Source: Baffinella frigidus (lineage: Eukaryota; Cryptophyceae; Cryptomonadales; Baffinellaceae). From it: DNA of 15,933 bases. Below the pieces are notes generated by a model. The model did not search any database. It was not told the DNA's origin and saw nothing but the letters and a program-made list of their open reading frames with translations. The stretch covers positions 7,531 through 23,463 of the forward strand of contig MU648032.1 of NCBI GenBank assembly GCA_026770585.1, written 5' to 3'. Shown here piece after piece: positions 1-6,249 of this stretch (positions are counted from its first letter, which is position 1; each line of letters begins with the position of its first letter). Position numbers and translations under genes: made by a program.

Positions 1-290
1 GTCGCTGCCTGGTCGAGGGTTCAGGGTTGAGGGTTTAGGATTTCGGGTTGAGGGTTTGGGGTTTAGGGTTTGAGGTTTGGGGTTTGGGGTTTCGGGTTCA
101 GGGTGTAGGGTTTAGAGTTTATGGTTTATGGTTTATGGTTTAGGATTTAGGATTTAGGGTTTAGGGTTTAGGGTTTAGAGTTTAGGGTTTGGGGATTGGG
201 GTTTAGAGATTCGGGTCATGAGGGTTGAGACTTTAGGGTTTAGGGTTTAGGGTTTAGGGTTTAGGGTTTAGGGTTTATGGTTTAGGGGCG
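1..290 (+). repeat. Degenerate telomere-like TTTAGGG array
   Basis: G-rich heptamers and variants (TTTAGGG, TTTGGGG, TTCAGGG, TTTATGG) run through the interval. About six perfect TTTAGGG units lie near 232-275. At a true left chromosome end the plus strand should be C-rich (CCCTAAA). Here the plus strand is G-rich, so this is an interstitial array or an inverted former end, not the terminus of this molecule. Confidence 0.9.
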
Positions 291-336
291 CTGCCTGCGC
301 GGCTCGTCCCATCCCAACTCGACACTGGAAACCCTT

Positions 337-498
337 GGTGTGCCTGGGGGGAGCCATCCGCCGTCAGTATATATATGAAAGAAAACCGCCAGCAGTATAT
401 GATGATCGTCGTCAGTATATAATCGCCGTCAGTATACATATATTGGCTGGGGGGTGAAAAAGGGCGCATCGGCGTGCCTGGGGGGCGCGATTCGCCGT
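337..498. repeat. Short direct repeats with four GCCGTCAGTATATA-like units
   Basis: The motif GTGCCTGGGGGG followed by GCCGT occurs near 340-364 and again near 473-498. Between them, four related units (CGCCGTCAGTATATA and variants) occur near 359, 386, 404 and 423. They are AT-rich in the second half. No coding signal was seen. Confidence 0.6.
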
Positions 499-526
499 TT
501 CAGAAGAGGGCCTTGCGCTGATGCAC

Positions 527-664
527 TACCACGCCAGATTCTTGGAAGGGGTTGCCAAAAGTCAATTTCCCCTACAGGTAGTGGTTTTCAAAAGTTAACA
601 CACACCACCACATGTGGTGTGGTGTTTTAAAAAATTCAACACCCGCATCCAATCTGGCGTGGTA
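527..664. mobile_element. MITE G1, TIR TACCACGCCAGATT
   Basis: The 138-bp element begins TACCACGCCAGATT and ends with its inverse, AATCTGGCGTGGTA. The interior holds the palindrome CACCACATGTGGTG. A second copy lies in inverted orientation at 14100-14225 and shares the internal order: CTTGGAAGGGGTTGCCAAAA, then TTTCCCCT, then GTGGTTTTCAAAAG. No clean target duplication is visible (flanks gcac and agcc). No transposase is encoded, so it is non-autonomous. Confidence 0.8.
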
Positions 665-680
665 AGCCATGCATGGCTCA

Positions 681-1049
681 ATTCAATTTCGGAAGACAGG
701 TTCTGACCCGCTATCTTAGCCTTCCGACGCCGAAGATAAGGGTGTATATGCTAGTTTAGGTATCCTCTAGCCGGTTTTATAGGAATATAATCCCTTTAGT
801 TGGAGCCATTTATACGACCTTTGGCCTGTAGTAAAGATCTCAAGATTTCATCGCAGCTCGATTTTTTGGCAGATTCTGGAGCTGGAGGCCAAATCTCGAG
901 GATCTGCGCTTTCAGATTTCAAAAAGGATGAAAGTTAGGGGCGAAATTCAGCAGAATACCGGTAACCTCCATTTATGACTTATGAAATAAAACCGGCTAG
1001 AGGATACAATGAAGCTGACTTACTCCTTTTTATGTGGACAGATTCTGAA
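681..1049. mobile_element. MITE H1, interrupted by MITE I and truncated at the right
   Basis: The left part (681-760) and right part (1007-1049) together match the intact element H2 at 12231-12379. Both carry CTTCCGACGCCGAAGATAAG and TTTTTATGTGGACAGATTCT. Element I (761-1006) separates the two parts. The right terminal repeat, present in H2, is lost at about 1049 where telomere-like DNA begins. H2 shows what the uninterrupted sequence looked like. Confidence 0.8.
761..1006. mobile_element. MITE I, nested in H1, TIR TATCCTCTAGCCGGTTTTAT
   Basis: A 20-bp perfect terminal inverted repeat bounds 246 bp. The flanks read tttagg at the left and caatga at the right. The undisturbed H2 copy reads tttaggcatacaatga. 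The target is probably TA: the element can be read as starting TCCTCTAG with TA duplicated. A 2-bp difference at the junction keeps this ambiguous. The interior has no coding capacity. This is the only copy in the window. Confidence 0.8.
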
Positions 1050-1136
1050 ACCCAAAACCCGAAACCCGAGACCCGAAACCTGAAACCCAAGACCCGAGAC
1101 CCGAAACCCGAAACCCGAAACCTGAAACCCGAAAGG
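1046..1136 (-). repeat. C-rich telomere-like variant tract
   Basis: Units of the form ACCCGAAACCTGAAACCCAAG repeat with a period near 7. They are TTTCGGG, TTCAGGT and related heptamers on the minus strand. The tract abuts the broken end of H1. Open frames across it are products of the repeat. Confidence 0.8.
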
Positions 1137-1315
1137 AGGAGGTCTCGGACCTGGGTGGAAGAACGTCACAGCCCCCCCCCCCTCATCCTCCTCCTTCCCC
1201 TCTCGTCCCGGCCACACCCCAACCCCTCGCTGGGGCGATAGCTGCCGGAGGAGGATAGGGGTGGTGTCGTATGCTGCGTCTGATGGTTGCTGCGTGGGGT
1301 GGGGTGGGGGGGGGG

Positions 1316-1478
1316 TTAGGGTTTGGGGTTTGGGTTTGGGGTTTGGGATTTGGGGTTTGGGGTTTGGGGTTTAGGGTTTAGGGTTTAGGGTTCGGGATTC
1401 AGGGTTTATGATTCAGGGTTCAGGGATCAGGGTTCAGGGATCAGGGTTCAGGGTTTATGGTTCAGGGTCTAGGGTTGA
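1316..1478 (+). repeat. G-rich telomere-like variant tract
   Basis: TTTGGGG, TTTAGGG, TTCAGGG and ATCAGGG heptamers occur in runs. The variant types are locally clustered, as expected from local expansion of an old interstitial array. Confidence 0.85.
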
Positions 1479-1484
1479 GGGGGT

Positions 1485-1572
1485 GACCTTCCCCCCCGGC
1501 TTCCCCCAAGAAGGTCGTGGGCGGAGCCACGCGACCGGCGAGCAATCCTCAGCGTCAGCCTCGTCCGGCATC
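1485..1572. repeat. 88-bp direct repeat, copy 1
   Basis: The segment runs from GACCTTCCCCCC to CAGCCTCGTCCGGCAT and recurs at 1800-1888 with roughly a dozen substitutions. In one plus frame both copies read TFPP-x-FPQ-x-G-x-GRS-x-ATGEQSSASASS. The segment flanks a minisatellite, so it may be an old exon or just a duplicated block. No function is recognised. Confidence 0.75.
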
Positions 1573-1605
1573 CACGAGGACGGTGGGGCTGGTGCTGTTG
1601 CTGGA

Positions 1606-1755
1606 GGCTGGGAGCTGGGGCGGGGACTAAGGAGGAGGGGCTGGGAGGTGGGGCTGGGACTAAAGAGGAAGAGCTGGGAGCTGGGGCGGGGACTGGAGAG
1701 GTGGGGCTGGGAGGTGAGGCTGGGACTGAGGAGCTGGGGCTGGGACTAAGCAGGA
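1606..1755 (+). repeat. Minisatellite, about 32-bp unit, about 4.5 copies
   Basis: Alternating units GCTGGGAGCTGGGGCGGGGA and GCTGGGAGGTGGGGCTGGGA, each followed by CTAARGAGGA, repeat in tandem. The strand is purine-rich and G-rich. Long frames on both strands here come from the repeat. Confidence 0.85.
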
Positions 1756-1799
1756 TACATCGCATAGGAACTTCCATTTAGGGGCTGGGGCTTGGGGCC

Positions 1800-1888
1800 G
1801 ACCTTTCCCCCCGACTTCCCCCAAGGAGGTCTTGGACGAAGCCGCGCGACTGGCGAGCAATCCTCAGCGTCAGCCTCGTCCGACATTC
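1800..1888. repeat. 88-bp direct repeat, copy 2
   Basis: This is the partner of 1485-1572. The best conserved core is GGCGAGCAATCCTCAGCGTC. Its left end follows GGGGCTTGGGGCC directly after the minisatellite, so the two copies bracket that array. Confidence 0.75.
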
Positions 1889-2001
1889 GCGGGGAGAGTG
1901 GGTCGTCGCGGAAGGTGAGGGTGATGTGCGGTTGTAGGGAGAGGTGGTGGTCGGTTGACGCTGCTTGGCGGGGGGGGGGGGGGGGAGGCGTTAGCGTGTT
2001 A

Positions 2002-2163
2002 ATGCGAAAAGCTAACGCCAGCGGACCCCTTAGCCTACGGTAGGAACCCCCCCTCCTCCTACGACGTTTAAAACAAAAGGTCTTTAAAAGTCGTAGGATG
2101 GGGGGCTCTTACCGTAGGCAACCCGTAGGCTCTAAGTACCTCGCTGGCGTTAGCTTTTTGCAT
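2002..2163. mobile_element. MITE A1, TIR ATGCRAAAAGCTAACGCCAG
   Basis: Left and right ends are inverted copies of ATGCRAAAAGCTAACGCCAGCG with one mismatch. The element has a short arm (GCGGACCCCTTAG) and a long arm (GCGAGGTACTTAGAG). A second inverted pair, TCGTAGGA or CCTACGAC, lies around the centre. CCTACGGTAGG (2034-2044) and TTACCGTAGG (2109-2118) mark the inner arms. Related copies are A2 (9674-9821), A3 (8388-8471) and a fragment at 5619-5655. No target duplication was identified. Confidence 0.88.
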
Positions 2164-2367
2164 GAGTGTGATATCATGATGTATTCAACGAATGCCATAT
2201 TCAACTCGTGACACCGGGAAAAACATCGAAAGGGCCGGAGAGAAACCAAACTCCACCGCCCGAGATCGTTAGGGTCGGAATCATTGACGCTGCGCGCGGG
2301 GGAGGGAGCAACTGTTTCAGCAGGTTCGAATCGCTTTACTATGTGTGCTGTTACATGTACGGCGCGA

Positions 2368-2399
2368 GGGAGGTGTAGGGCTCGAACCCTACCCCTCCC
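2368..2399. other. Strong 13-bp hairpin, loop CTCGAA
   Basis: GGGAGGTGTAGGG pairs with CCCTACCCCTCCC around the loop CTCGAA with one mismatch. The loop resembles a tRNA T-loop, but no acceptor, D or anticodon arm surrounds it. A similar hairpin (GAGGGGTCG/CGACCCCTC) lies in the duplicated module at 5738-5759 and 9573-9594. Confidence 0.6.
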
Positions 2400-2438
2400 A
2401 CGGCGGGGAGGCGTTAGTGTGTTCAACTTGTGGCGCCG

Positions 2439-2732
2439 ACTGAAACTAAACCCTAAACTTGCACGGGACGTGTAGGGGTGTAGGGTGTAGGGTGTGGGGT
2501 GTAAGGTGTAGGGTGTAGGGTGTAGGGAGTAGGGAGTAGGGTGTGGGGTTGCGTTCTACTGAAACTAAACCCTAAACTTGCACGGGACCTGTACGTTCGA
2601 ATTGCGTTCTCCCTACTCCCTACTCCCTACACCCTACTCCCTACACCCTACACCCTACACCTTACACCCCACACCCTACACCCTACACCCCTACACAGGG
2701 AGTAGGGAGTAGGGTGTGGGGTTGCGTTCTAC
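2439..2732. repeat. Compound inverted and direct repeat of telomere-like variants
   Basis: 2470-2534 and 2632-2696 are perfect 65-bp inverted repeats. They are built of heptamers TGTAGGG, TGTGGGG, TGTAAGG and AGTAGGG in the same order. In addition, 31 bp at 2439-2469 recur exactly at 2558-2588, and 36 bp at 2524-2559 recur exactly at 2697-2732. The matching order of variant heptamers shows inverted duplication of one array, not chance similarity of simple repeats. Confidence 0.9.
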
Positions 2733-2772
2733 CTGGGCTGCGACTTGTGCTGTCGACCCCTCCCACTTGGGG

Positions 2773-2827
2773 GAGAGAGAGAGAGGAGAGAGAGAGAGAG
2801 GAGAGAGAGAGAGGAGAGAGAGAGAGG
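2773..2827 (+). repeat. GA microsatellite
   Basis: A near-continuous run of GA dinucleotides is interrupted by GG. It encodes only Arg/Glu or Ser/Leu runs in the open frames that cross it. Confidence 0.95.
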
Positions 2828-3059
2828 GCGTTAGGGGGAGGGGACAACACCCCGCCACTACCGCAACGCGTGACAGAGGGCGGGGGAGGGCGTGAAAGTT
2901 GTCCTGGTTGTGACGTATATTGACACATTTCAAACCATATACGGGGTGGATTAACAAGCTGAATTCCTCAACTTTGGAGCGGGGGCGTACCTCCGTCACG
3001 TGCGGCGCACATACGAGAAAGCTGCTGCCCGGAAGTCGCGAGGCGTCTCTGGTCGGGAG

Positions 3060-3248
3060 ACCCTTCCCACTTAAGGTGCCGATTCCCCTTGATTTCCCCG
3101 ACTGGTTCTTTCCACTTCTCGTAGAAGCCGCTCCTTCTCGAGGGGGTGCCATTTAGTAGGTTCCCCAAAAACCGCAAAATCCAGGTTGTTGCAGAGCGGA
3201 CTTCAGCTGCGGAAAACACAACGCAGGCGTGTCCGCCTATGGTAATTT
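3060..3248. repeat. Satellite unit S1 (about 190 bp), uninterrupted
   Basis: This is the first of three tandem units sharing GATTTCCCCGACTGGTTC, CCACTTCTCGTAGAAG, GTTGCAGAGCGGA and CTATGGTAATTTG. It holds the intact target ACGC at 3221-3224 where element D sits in the next unit. On the minus strand it reads FYEKWKEPVGEIKGN, preceded by VVFSAAEVRSATTWI. That reading is retained in part in S2 and S3, which suggests decayed coding DNA. I do not recognise the protein. Confidence 0.8.
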
Positions 3249-3588
3249 GACCCTCCCCCACTTGGGCTGCCGATTCCCCTTGATTTCCCCGACTGGTTCC
3301 TTCCACTTCTCGTAGAAGTCGGTGCTGCGCGAGGGGGTGATATTTAGTGGGTACCACCCCAAAATTCGCGAAATCCAGGGTGTTGCAGAGCGGAATCCAG
3401 CCGCGCAAGACACAACGCTCATCTCCACAAAAGTATTAATTAATTGCTTTTGGCGCAACAAAATTTACTACACAAATGCTTTACTATTACTTTTATGAGC
3501 AAATCGTGTAGTAATTTTCGTTACCCAAAAGCAATTAATTAATACTTCTGTGGAGATTAACGCAAGCGTTTCCTCCTATGGTAATTTG
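3249..3588. repeat. Satellite unit S2, carrying MITE D
   Basis: It has the same layout as S1 and is longer because of a 141-bp insertion at 3419-3559 plus a 4-bp target duplication. The minus-strand peptide FYEKWKEPVGEIKGN is unchanged. The codon difference from S1 in this stretch (AAA to AAG for Lys) is silent in that frame, whereas the plus frame would change Phe to Leu. Confidence 0.8.
3419..3559. mobile_element. MITE D, TIR TYATCTCCAC, 4-bp TSD ACGC
   Basis: The first 35 bp form an inverted repeat with the last 35 bp with two mismatches (core AGTATTAATTAATTGCTTTT). A further inner arm (GCAACAAAATTTACTACAC / GTGTAGTAATTTTCGTTAC) makes most of the element a hairpin. ACGC flanks it at 3415-3418 and 3560-3563. 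Unit S1 carries a single ACGC at the same place (3221-3224), so the insertion and its 4-bp duplication are directly supported. The inner motif TACTACACAAATGCTT also occurs in element M (8698-8824). Confidence 0.92.
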
Positions 3589-3630
3589 GCCCTTCCCCCA
3601 ACTCGGCTGCCGGGTGAGAGAGGGACAGGG

Positions 3631-3665
<35 letters not shown>

Positions 3666-3800
3666 GAGGGAGAAATGATTGATTGAGAGAGAGAGAGAGA
3701 GAGACCGACAGAGAGAGAGAGAAAGGGATGATAAAACCCTTTGATTTCCCCGACTGGTTCCTTCCACTTCTCGTAGAAGCCAGTGCTTGTTTGGGGGTTA
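3589..3800. repeat. Satellite unit S3, with a GA tract replacing its start
   Basis: The unit begins like S2 (CCCTTCCCCCAACTCGGCTGCCG). It passes into GA-rich DNA (3615-3727) and resumes at about 3738 with TTTGATTTCCCCGACTGGTT. It ends in GGGGGTTAGGG, running into telomere-like DNA. The minus-strand reading GFYEKWKEPVGEIKG is still present. Confidence 0.7.
3632..3724 (+). repeat. GA microsatellite inside S3
   Basis: This is a long GA run with a short break (AAATGATTGATT). It lies between the two homologous ends of S3. Confidence 0.95.
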
Positions 3801-3826
3801 GGGTTTCGCTGTGCGAGCGTGTCTGG

Positions 3827-3935
3827 GTTTCGTGCTTAGGGTTTAGGGTGTATGGTTTAGAGTTAAGGGTTAAGGGTTAAGGGTTTAGGGTCTAGGGTTT
3901 ACGGTTTAGGGTTTAGGGTTTAGGGTTGAGAGTTT
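3827..3935 (+). repeat. G-rich telomere-like tract
   Basis: TTTAGGG, TTAAGGG and TCTAGGG units repeat. The tract follows S3 directly and shows no coding potential. Confidence 0.85.
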
Positions 3936-3974
3936 CGGGTGTAGGGCACTCATATCAGTGTGCCCAGCACTCAC

Positions 3975-3977
<3 letters not shown>

Positions 3978-4013
<36 letters not shown>

Positions 4014-4068
4014 TGTGTGTGTGTGGAGAGAGAGAGAGAGAAAGATAGACAGAGAGAGAGAGACAGCG
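3978..4068 (+). repeat. GA/GT microsatellite
   Basis: A GA run is followed by a GT run and another GA run. It lies between CACTCACGTGCGGGTG on the left and the duplicated block starting at 4072. Confidence 0.95.
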
Positions 4069-4071
4069 ACA

Positions 4072-4275
4072 GTCCAGCACTCACTGATACCCGCACGTGC
4101 GTGCGTGTCTTCTTCTTCTTTATTACTCTCGATACAGGTCCTAGAGAGGCCCTTTAGCCTTGAGTTGAGTGATACAATGTCGTGAGTGCGTGTCCCCGCA
4201 TGTCACTGATAGGGGACAAGCACTCACGTGCGGGTGTGTCCTCTGGGTTTGTCCCCCGCACATAGGCATTTTGTT
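4072..4275. repeat. Local duplication, block copy 1 (lacks MITE C1)
   Basis: The block starts GTCCAGCACTCACTGATACC and ends CACATAGGCATTTTGTT. The second copy spans 4388-4664. Copy 1 retains the undisturbed target of C1, with GATA at 4208-4211. It carries an extra 77-bp insert at 4109-4185 that copy 2 lacks. It contains CACGTGCGGG palindrome-like motifs (CACTCACGTGCGGGTG). Confidence 0.85.
4109..4185 (-). mobile_element. SINE-like insert with a GAA tail, 8-bp TSD GTGCGTGT
   Basis: The insert is absent from the paralogous block at 4388-4664. It is flanked by GTGCGTGT at 4101-4108 and 4186-4193. On the minus strand it ends in a (GAA)n tail. A relative on the plus strand at 14290-14516 shares TATCACTCAACTCAAGGC, GGACCTGTA and TAACAAAGAAG, and is itself interrupted by MITE C2. 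A weaker match with a similar tail lies at 4767-4818 on the minus strand. A tail plus target duplication and no terminal inverted repeats suggest a short retroposon. The GTGCGTGT duplication lies in simple-sequence DNA, so this is tentative. Confidence 0.5.
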
Positions 4276-4387
4276 GCCGCCGCCGCTGTTCCCATACGGC
4301 ACCAACATGGCATTGGGCAGGTCGGTACCGACGAAAGAAACTCCTCAGCGGGACCAGCGCCCCTCTCTCTGGCGTCCCCGCGGGTGT

Positions 4388-4664
4388 GTCCAGCACTCAC
4401 TGATACCCGCACGTGCGTGCGTGTCCCCGCACGTCACCGATATTATCTCAGAAAACGAGTTCTAAAACTCGTTTTCTTAAGTCAATTCCCCTATAAATTT
4501 GTCAACTTATGCGGAGAGTAAAGAATAAGTTGACGAATTTGTAGGGGGGTTGACTTAAGAAAACGAGTTTTAGAACTCGTTTTCTGAGATAAGATAGGGG
4601 ACTGACAAGCACTCACGTGCGGGTTTGTCCCCTGGGTTTGTGCCCCGCACATAGGCATTTTGTT
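4388..4664. repeat. Local duplication, block copy 2 (carries MITE C1)
   Basis: This copy matches 4072-4275. It lacks the 77-bp insert and contains the 150-bp MITE C1 with its target duplication. Confidence 0.85.
4443..4592. mobile_element. MITE C1, TIR TTATCTCAGAAAACGAG, 4-bp TSD GATA
   Basis: The ends are TTATCTCAGAAAACGAGTT and its inverse. The inner arms (CCCTATAAATTTGTCAACTTAT and its complement) extend the hairpin. GATA lies at 4439-4442 and 4593-4596. The paralogous block has a single GATA at 4208-4211 in the same context (CAC-Y-GATAGGGGAC). A second member lies at 14333-14483. Confidence 0.95.
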
Positions 4665-4727
4665 TACGAGGCAAACATTTCACGAGGCAAAACTTTCACG
4701 GGGAAGGGGTGGTGGGTATATATGCAG

Positions 4728-4902
4728 ACCCGTGGTAGCGATCGGTGTTGGCCATCCAGGAGTGCTCTTCTTCTTCTTCGTCTTCTTCATTACCCAAGGT
4801 CCTGAAAGCAGGTCCCAACCAAGTAAAAAGTGACCACCTTGCGAACTACAGAGCGTGGGCATGAGGAATACCCGTGGTAACGGTCGGTGTTCGCCATCCA
4901 GG
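4728..4902. repeat. Dispersed 33-bp repeat, two copies here and one at 5116
   Basis: ACCCGTGGTARCGRTCGGTG followed by TTSGCCATCCAGG occurs at 4728-4760 and 4870-4902. The last 21 bp recur at 5116-5136. The 4870 copy continues into GGGCTGCACGGGCCTGCTCG, which is the uninterrupted form of the site split by MITE J1. The intervening DNA at 4767-4818 includes a CTT-rich run. Confidence 0.8.
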
Positions 4903-5137
4903 GCTGCACGGGCCTGCTCGTTTCCTTGCTCCTGGCATGGGGGGCGGGACCATCAACTGGAGGGGTGGCCAACGCAGAAACGCGACAAACACAGAAACAA
5001 TCAAATTTGGTAAAACTTGACGGCGCTGGTACAAAAACGTCAACTTTGACCATTGTGTGGTGTGAGTTCGGCGGCCGACTTCTCTCTCCGCACGCCGCTA
5101 TGCCGAAATGGAACAGATCGGTGTTGGCCATCCAGGG

Positions 5138-5318
5138 CCACACGAGGCTATCCTTGCGAACAGAATAAAAGAACATTTTAAAGTTTGTGGGGAAATGATC
5201 ATGTTTCCGTACGGATGTCCGTACGAAAACGTGATCAAATGCTGACTTTTGGTGTGTTTCCTGGGCAATAATCCAATAATTAACTTATGAATCTGTTCGC
5301 ATGGATAGCCTCGTGTGG
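5138..5318. mobile_element. MITE J1, TIR CCACACGAGGCTATCCWTGC, probable 3-bp TSD GGG
   Basis: Inverted ends read CCACACGAGGCTATCC-W-TGCGAACAGA. The centre holds an inverted pair around CCGTACGG (GATCATGTTTCCGTACGG / CCGTACGAAAACGTGATC). The left flank GGTGTTGGCCATCCAGGG and right flank GGGTGCAGGGGCCTGCTCG join in the paralogous site at 4881-4932. This gives an in-window empty site and a probable GGG duplication at 5135-5137 and 5319-5321. A partial copy lies at 13222-13312. Confidence 0.9.
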
Positions 5319-5582
5319 GGGTGCAGGGGCCTGCTCGTTTCCTTGCTCCTGGTTCAGGGTTCAGCGTCAGGGTTTAGAGGGGGGGGGGGGCTGCATAGGA
5401 AACGCGGGGAGACTTCCCTTATCTCCCATATACAGTTTCCCTTATCTCCCTTACTTTCCTCTTAATCCCCTTAATAGATTCTTTTCTCAGATCGCCTCCT
5501 TGCTCCCGGCATGGGCAGGGGCGCATCCACCACACGTCTTGTCGCGTAGGGGTTATTCGAAACCCCTTCGAAGTCCGATGCG
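5319..5582. other. Gene-free interval with dispersed fragments
   Basis: CCTGCTCGTTTCCTTGCTCC occurs here (5330-5349) and at 4913-4932. A shorter related form occurs near 5835 and 5490. A 40-bp end of an E-type MITE (GGGGTTATTCGAAACCCC then TTCGAAGTCCG) lies at 5545-5575. TTCCCTTATCTCCC repeats around 5414-5460. No gene is seen. Confidence 0.6.
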
Positions 5583-5801
5583 CCCGGGCGCATCAACGGA
5601 CGCATCTCTGCACACACAGGCAATCCGTAGGCTCTGAGTACCTCGCTGGCGTTAGCTTTTCAGATGATCGCAGCCCACCAGCCCTCACGATCGGACCAAA
5701 TCGACGATGGTTCTGAGCCATTTCCTTCGGACAGAGGGGTCGAATCCGACCCCTCCGTAGGGGACCCGGGCGCGTCAACGGACGCATCTCTGCACACACA
5801 G
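5583..5801. repeat. 37-bp direct repeats bracketing a 145-bp module
   Basis: CCCGGGCGCRTCAACGGACG followed by CATCTCTGCACACACAG occurs at 5583-5619 and 5765-5801 with one mismatch. The DNA between them is the module shared with 9569-9713. The arrangement fits insertion or recombination of that module into a duplicated site. Confidence 0.8.
5619..5763 (-). repeat. 145-bp module with an A-family end, inverted partner at 9569-9713
   Basis: The sequence is the reverse complement of 9569-9713 with one difference that I could find (C versus T in GGTTYTGAGCC). It contains a truncated A-family MITE end (GTACCTCGCTGGCGTTAGCT), then GATGATCGCAGCCCACCAGC, then the hairpin GAGGGGTCG/CGACCCCTC. Near identity implies a recent duplication compared with the other repeats in the window. 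Confidence 0.9.
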
Positions 5802-5928
5802 CGGTGTGCTGAGAAGTTGGCCACATAAACACCTGCTCGTTTCCTTACTCCTTGCTCCTCGCATGGGCGCATCAACGGCGTGCGGAGAAGTTGGCCACAC
5901 GGATAATAAGAAATGGTAAACATTTGAC

Positions 5929-6063
5929 GGCAGTCTATTTGTTTTTTTTCTCACCAATTTGGTGATCGCGGCTCTTTCCCGCCCCAAAGTCGACGGATGT
6001 GTACTCCAAACTCAGCATGTCAACTTGAGAATAGTCGGTCAACCCGAGTGAGGCAGAGGCAGG
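5929..6063. mobile_element. K-family MITE, diverged copy
   Basis: It aligns with K1 (9960-10093) through CAGTCTATTTG, CTCACCA, GGTGA, GGCTCTTT, CCAAAGT-Y-GACGGATGTG, CAGCATGTCAACT and GTCAACCCGAGTGAG. The outermost terminal bases are altered compared with K1, so the exact ends are uncertain. Confidence 0.75.
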
Positions 6064-6249
6064 GTAGAGGGAACCTTTTGGAGGCGAGAGTTACTTCCAC
6101 GCTAGGGGCCTCGAAACATCCACTTTTGACATCTTTCAGGGGAAACCCGAAGGATTCTAAAGTCACTTTAGCCACAACTGGCTAGAATAAGACAGTCATT
6201 GCCCTCGAGCCCTCTGGCGTGGTTGGAACACGTCTGGGGTTTCATGGGC
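6064..6249. other. Gene-free interval
   Basis: I see no repeat partner, hairpin or convincing coding frame here. The sequence is of mixed composition and runs up to the left end of MITE B. Confidence 0.4.

Noticed and set aside
1-290. Chromosome end at the left of the window
   Set aside because: The G-rich strand runs 5'->3' on the plus strand at the left edge, the wrong orientation for a left telomere, and the array is degenerate.
1408-1777. Open frames on both strands across 1408-1777
   Set aside because: They translate telomere-like DNA and the 32-bp minisatellite.
2321-2399. tRNA-like T-loop motifs (GGTTCGAATC, GGCTCGAACCC)
   Set aside because: No flanking acceptor, D-arm or anticodon arm pairs correctly. 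The second motif is a simple 13-bp hairpin.
2109-2426. 105-codon minus-strand frame
   Set aside because: It starts at a duplicated GC-rich repeat, ends inside MITE A1, and shares its tail (KLTPARYLEPTGCLR) with frames over other A-family ends, so it is MITE sequence.
4790-5176. 128-codon minus-strand frame with repeated WMANTD
   Set aside because: The repeated peptide comes from the dispersed repeat CGGTGTTSGCCATCCAGG, and the frame runs into MITE J1.
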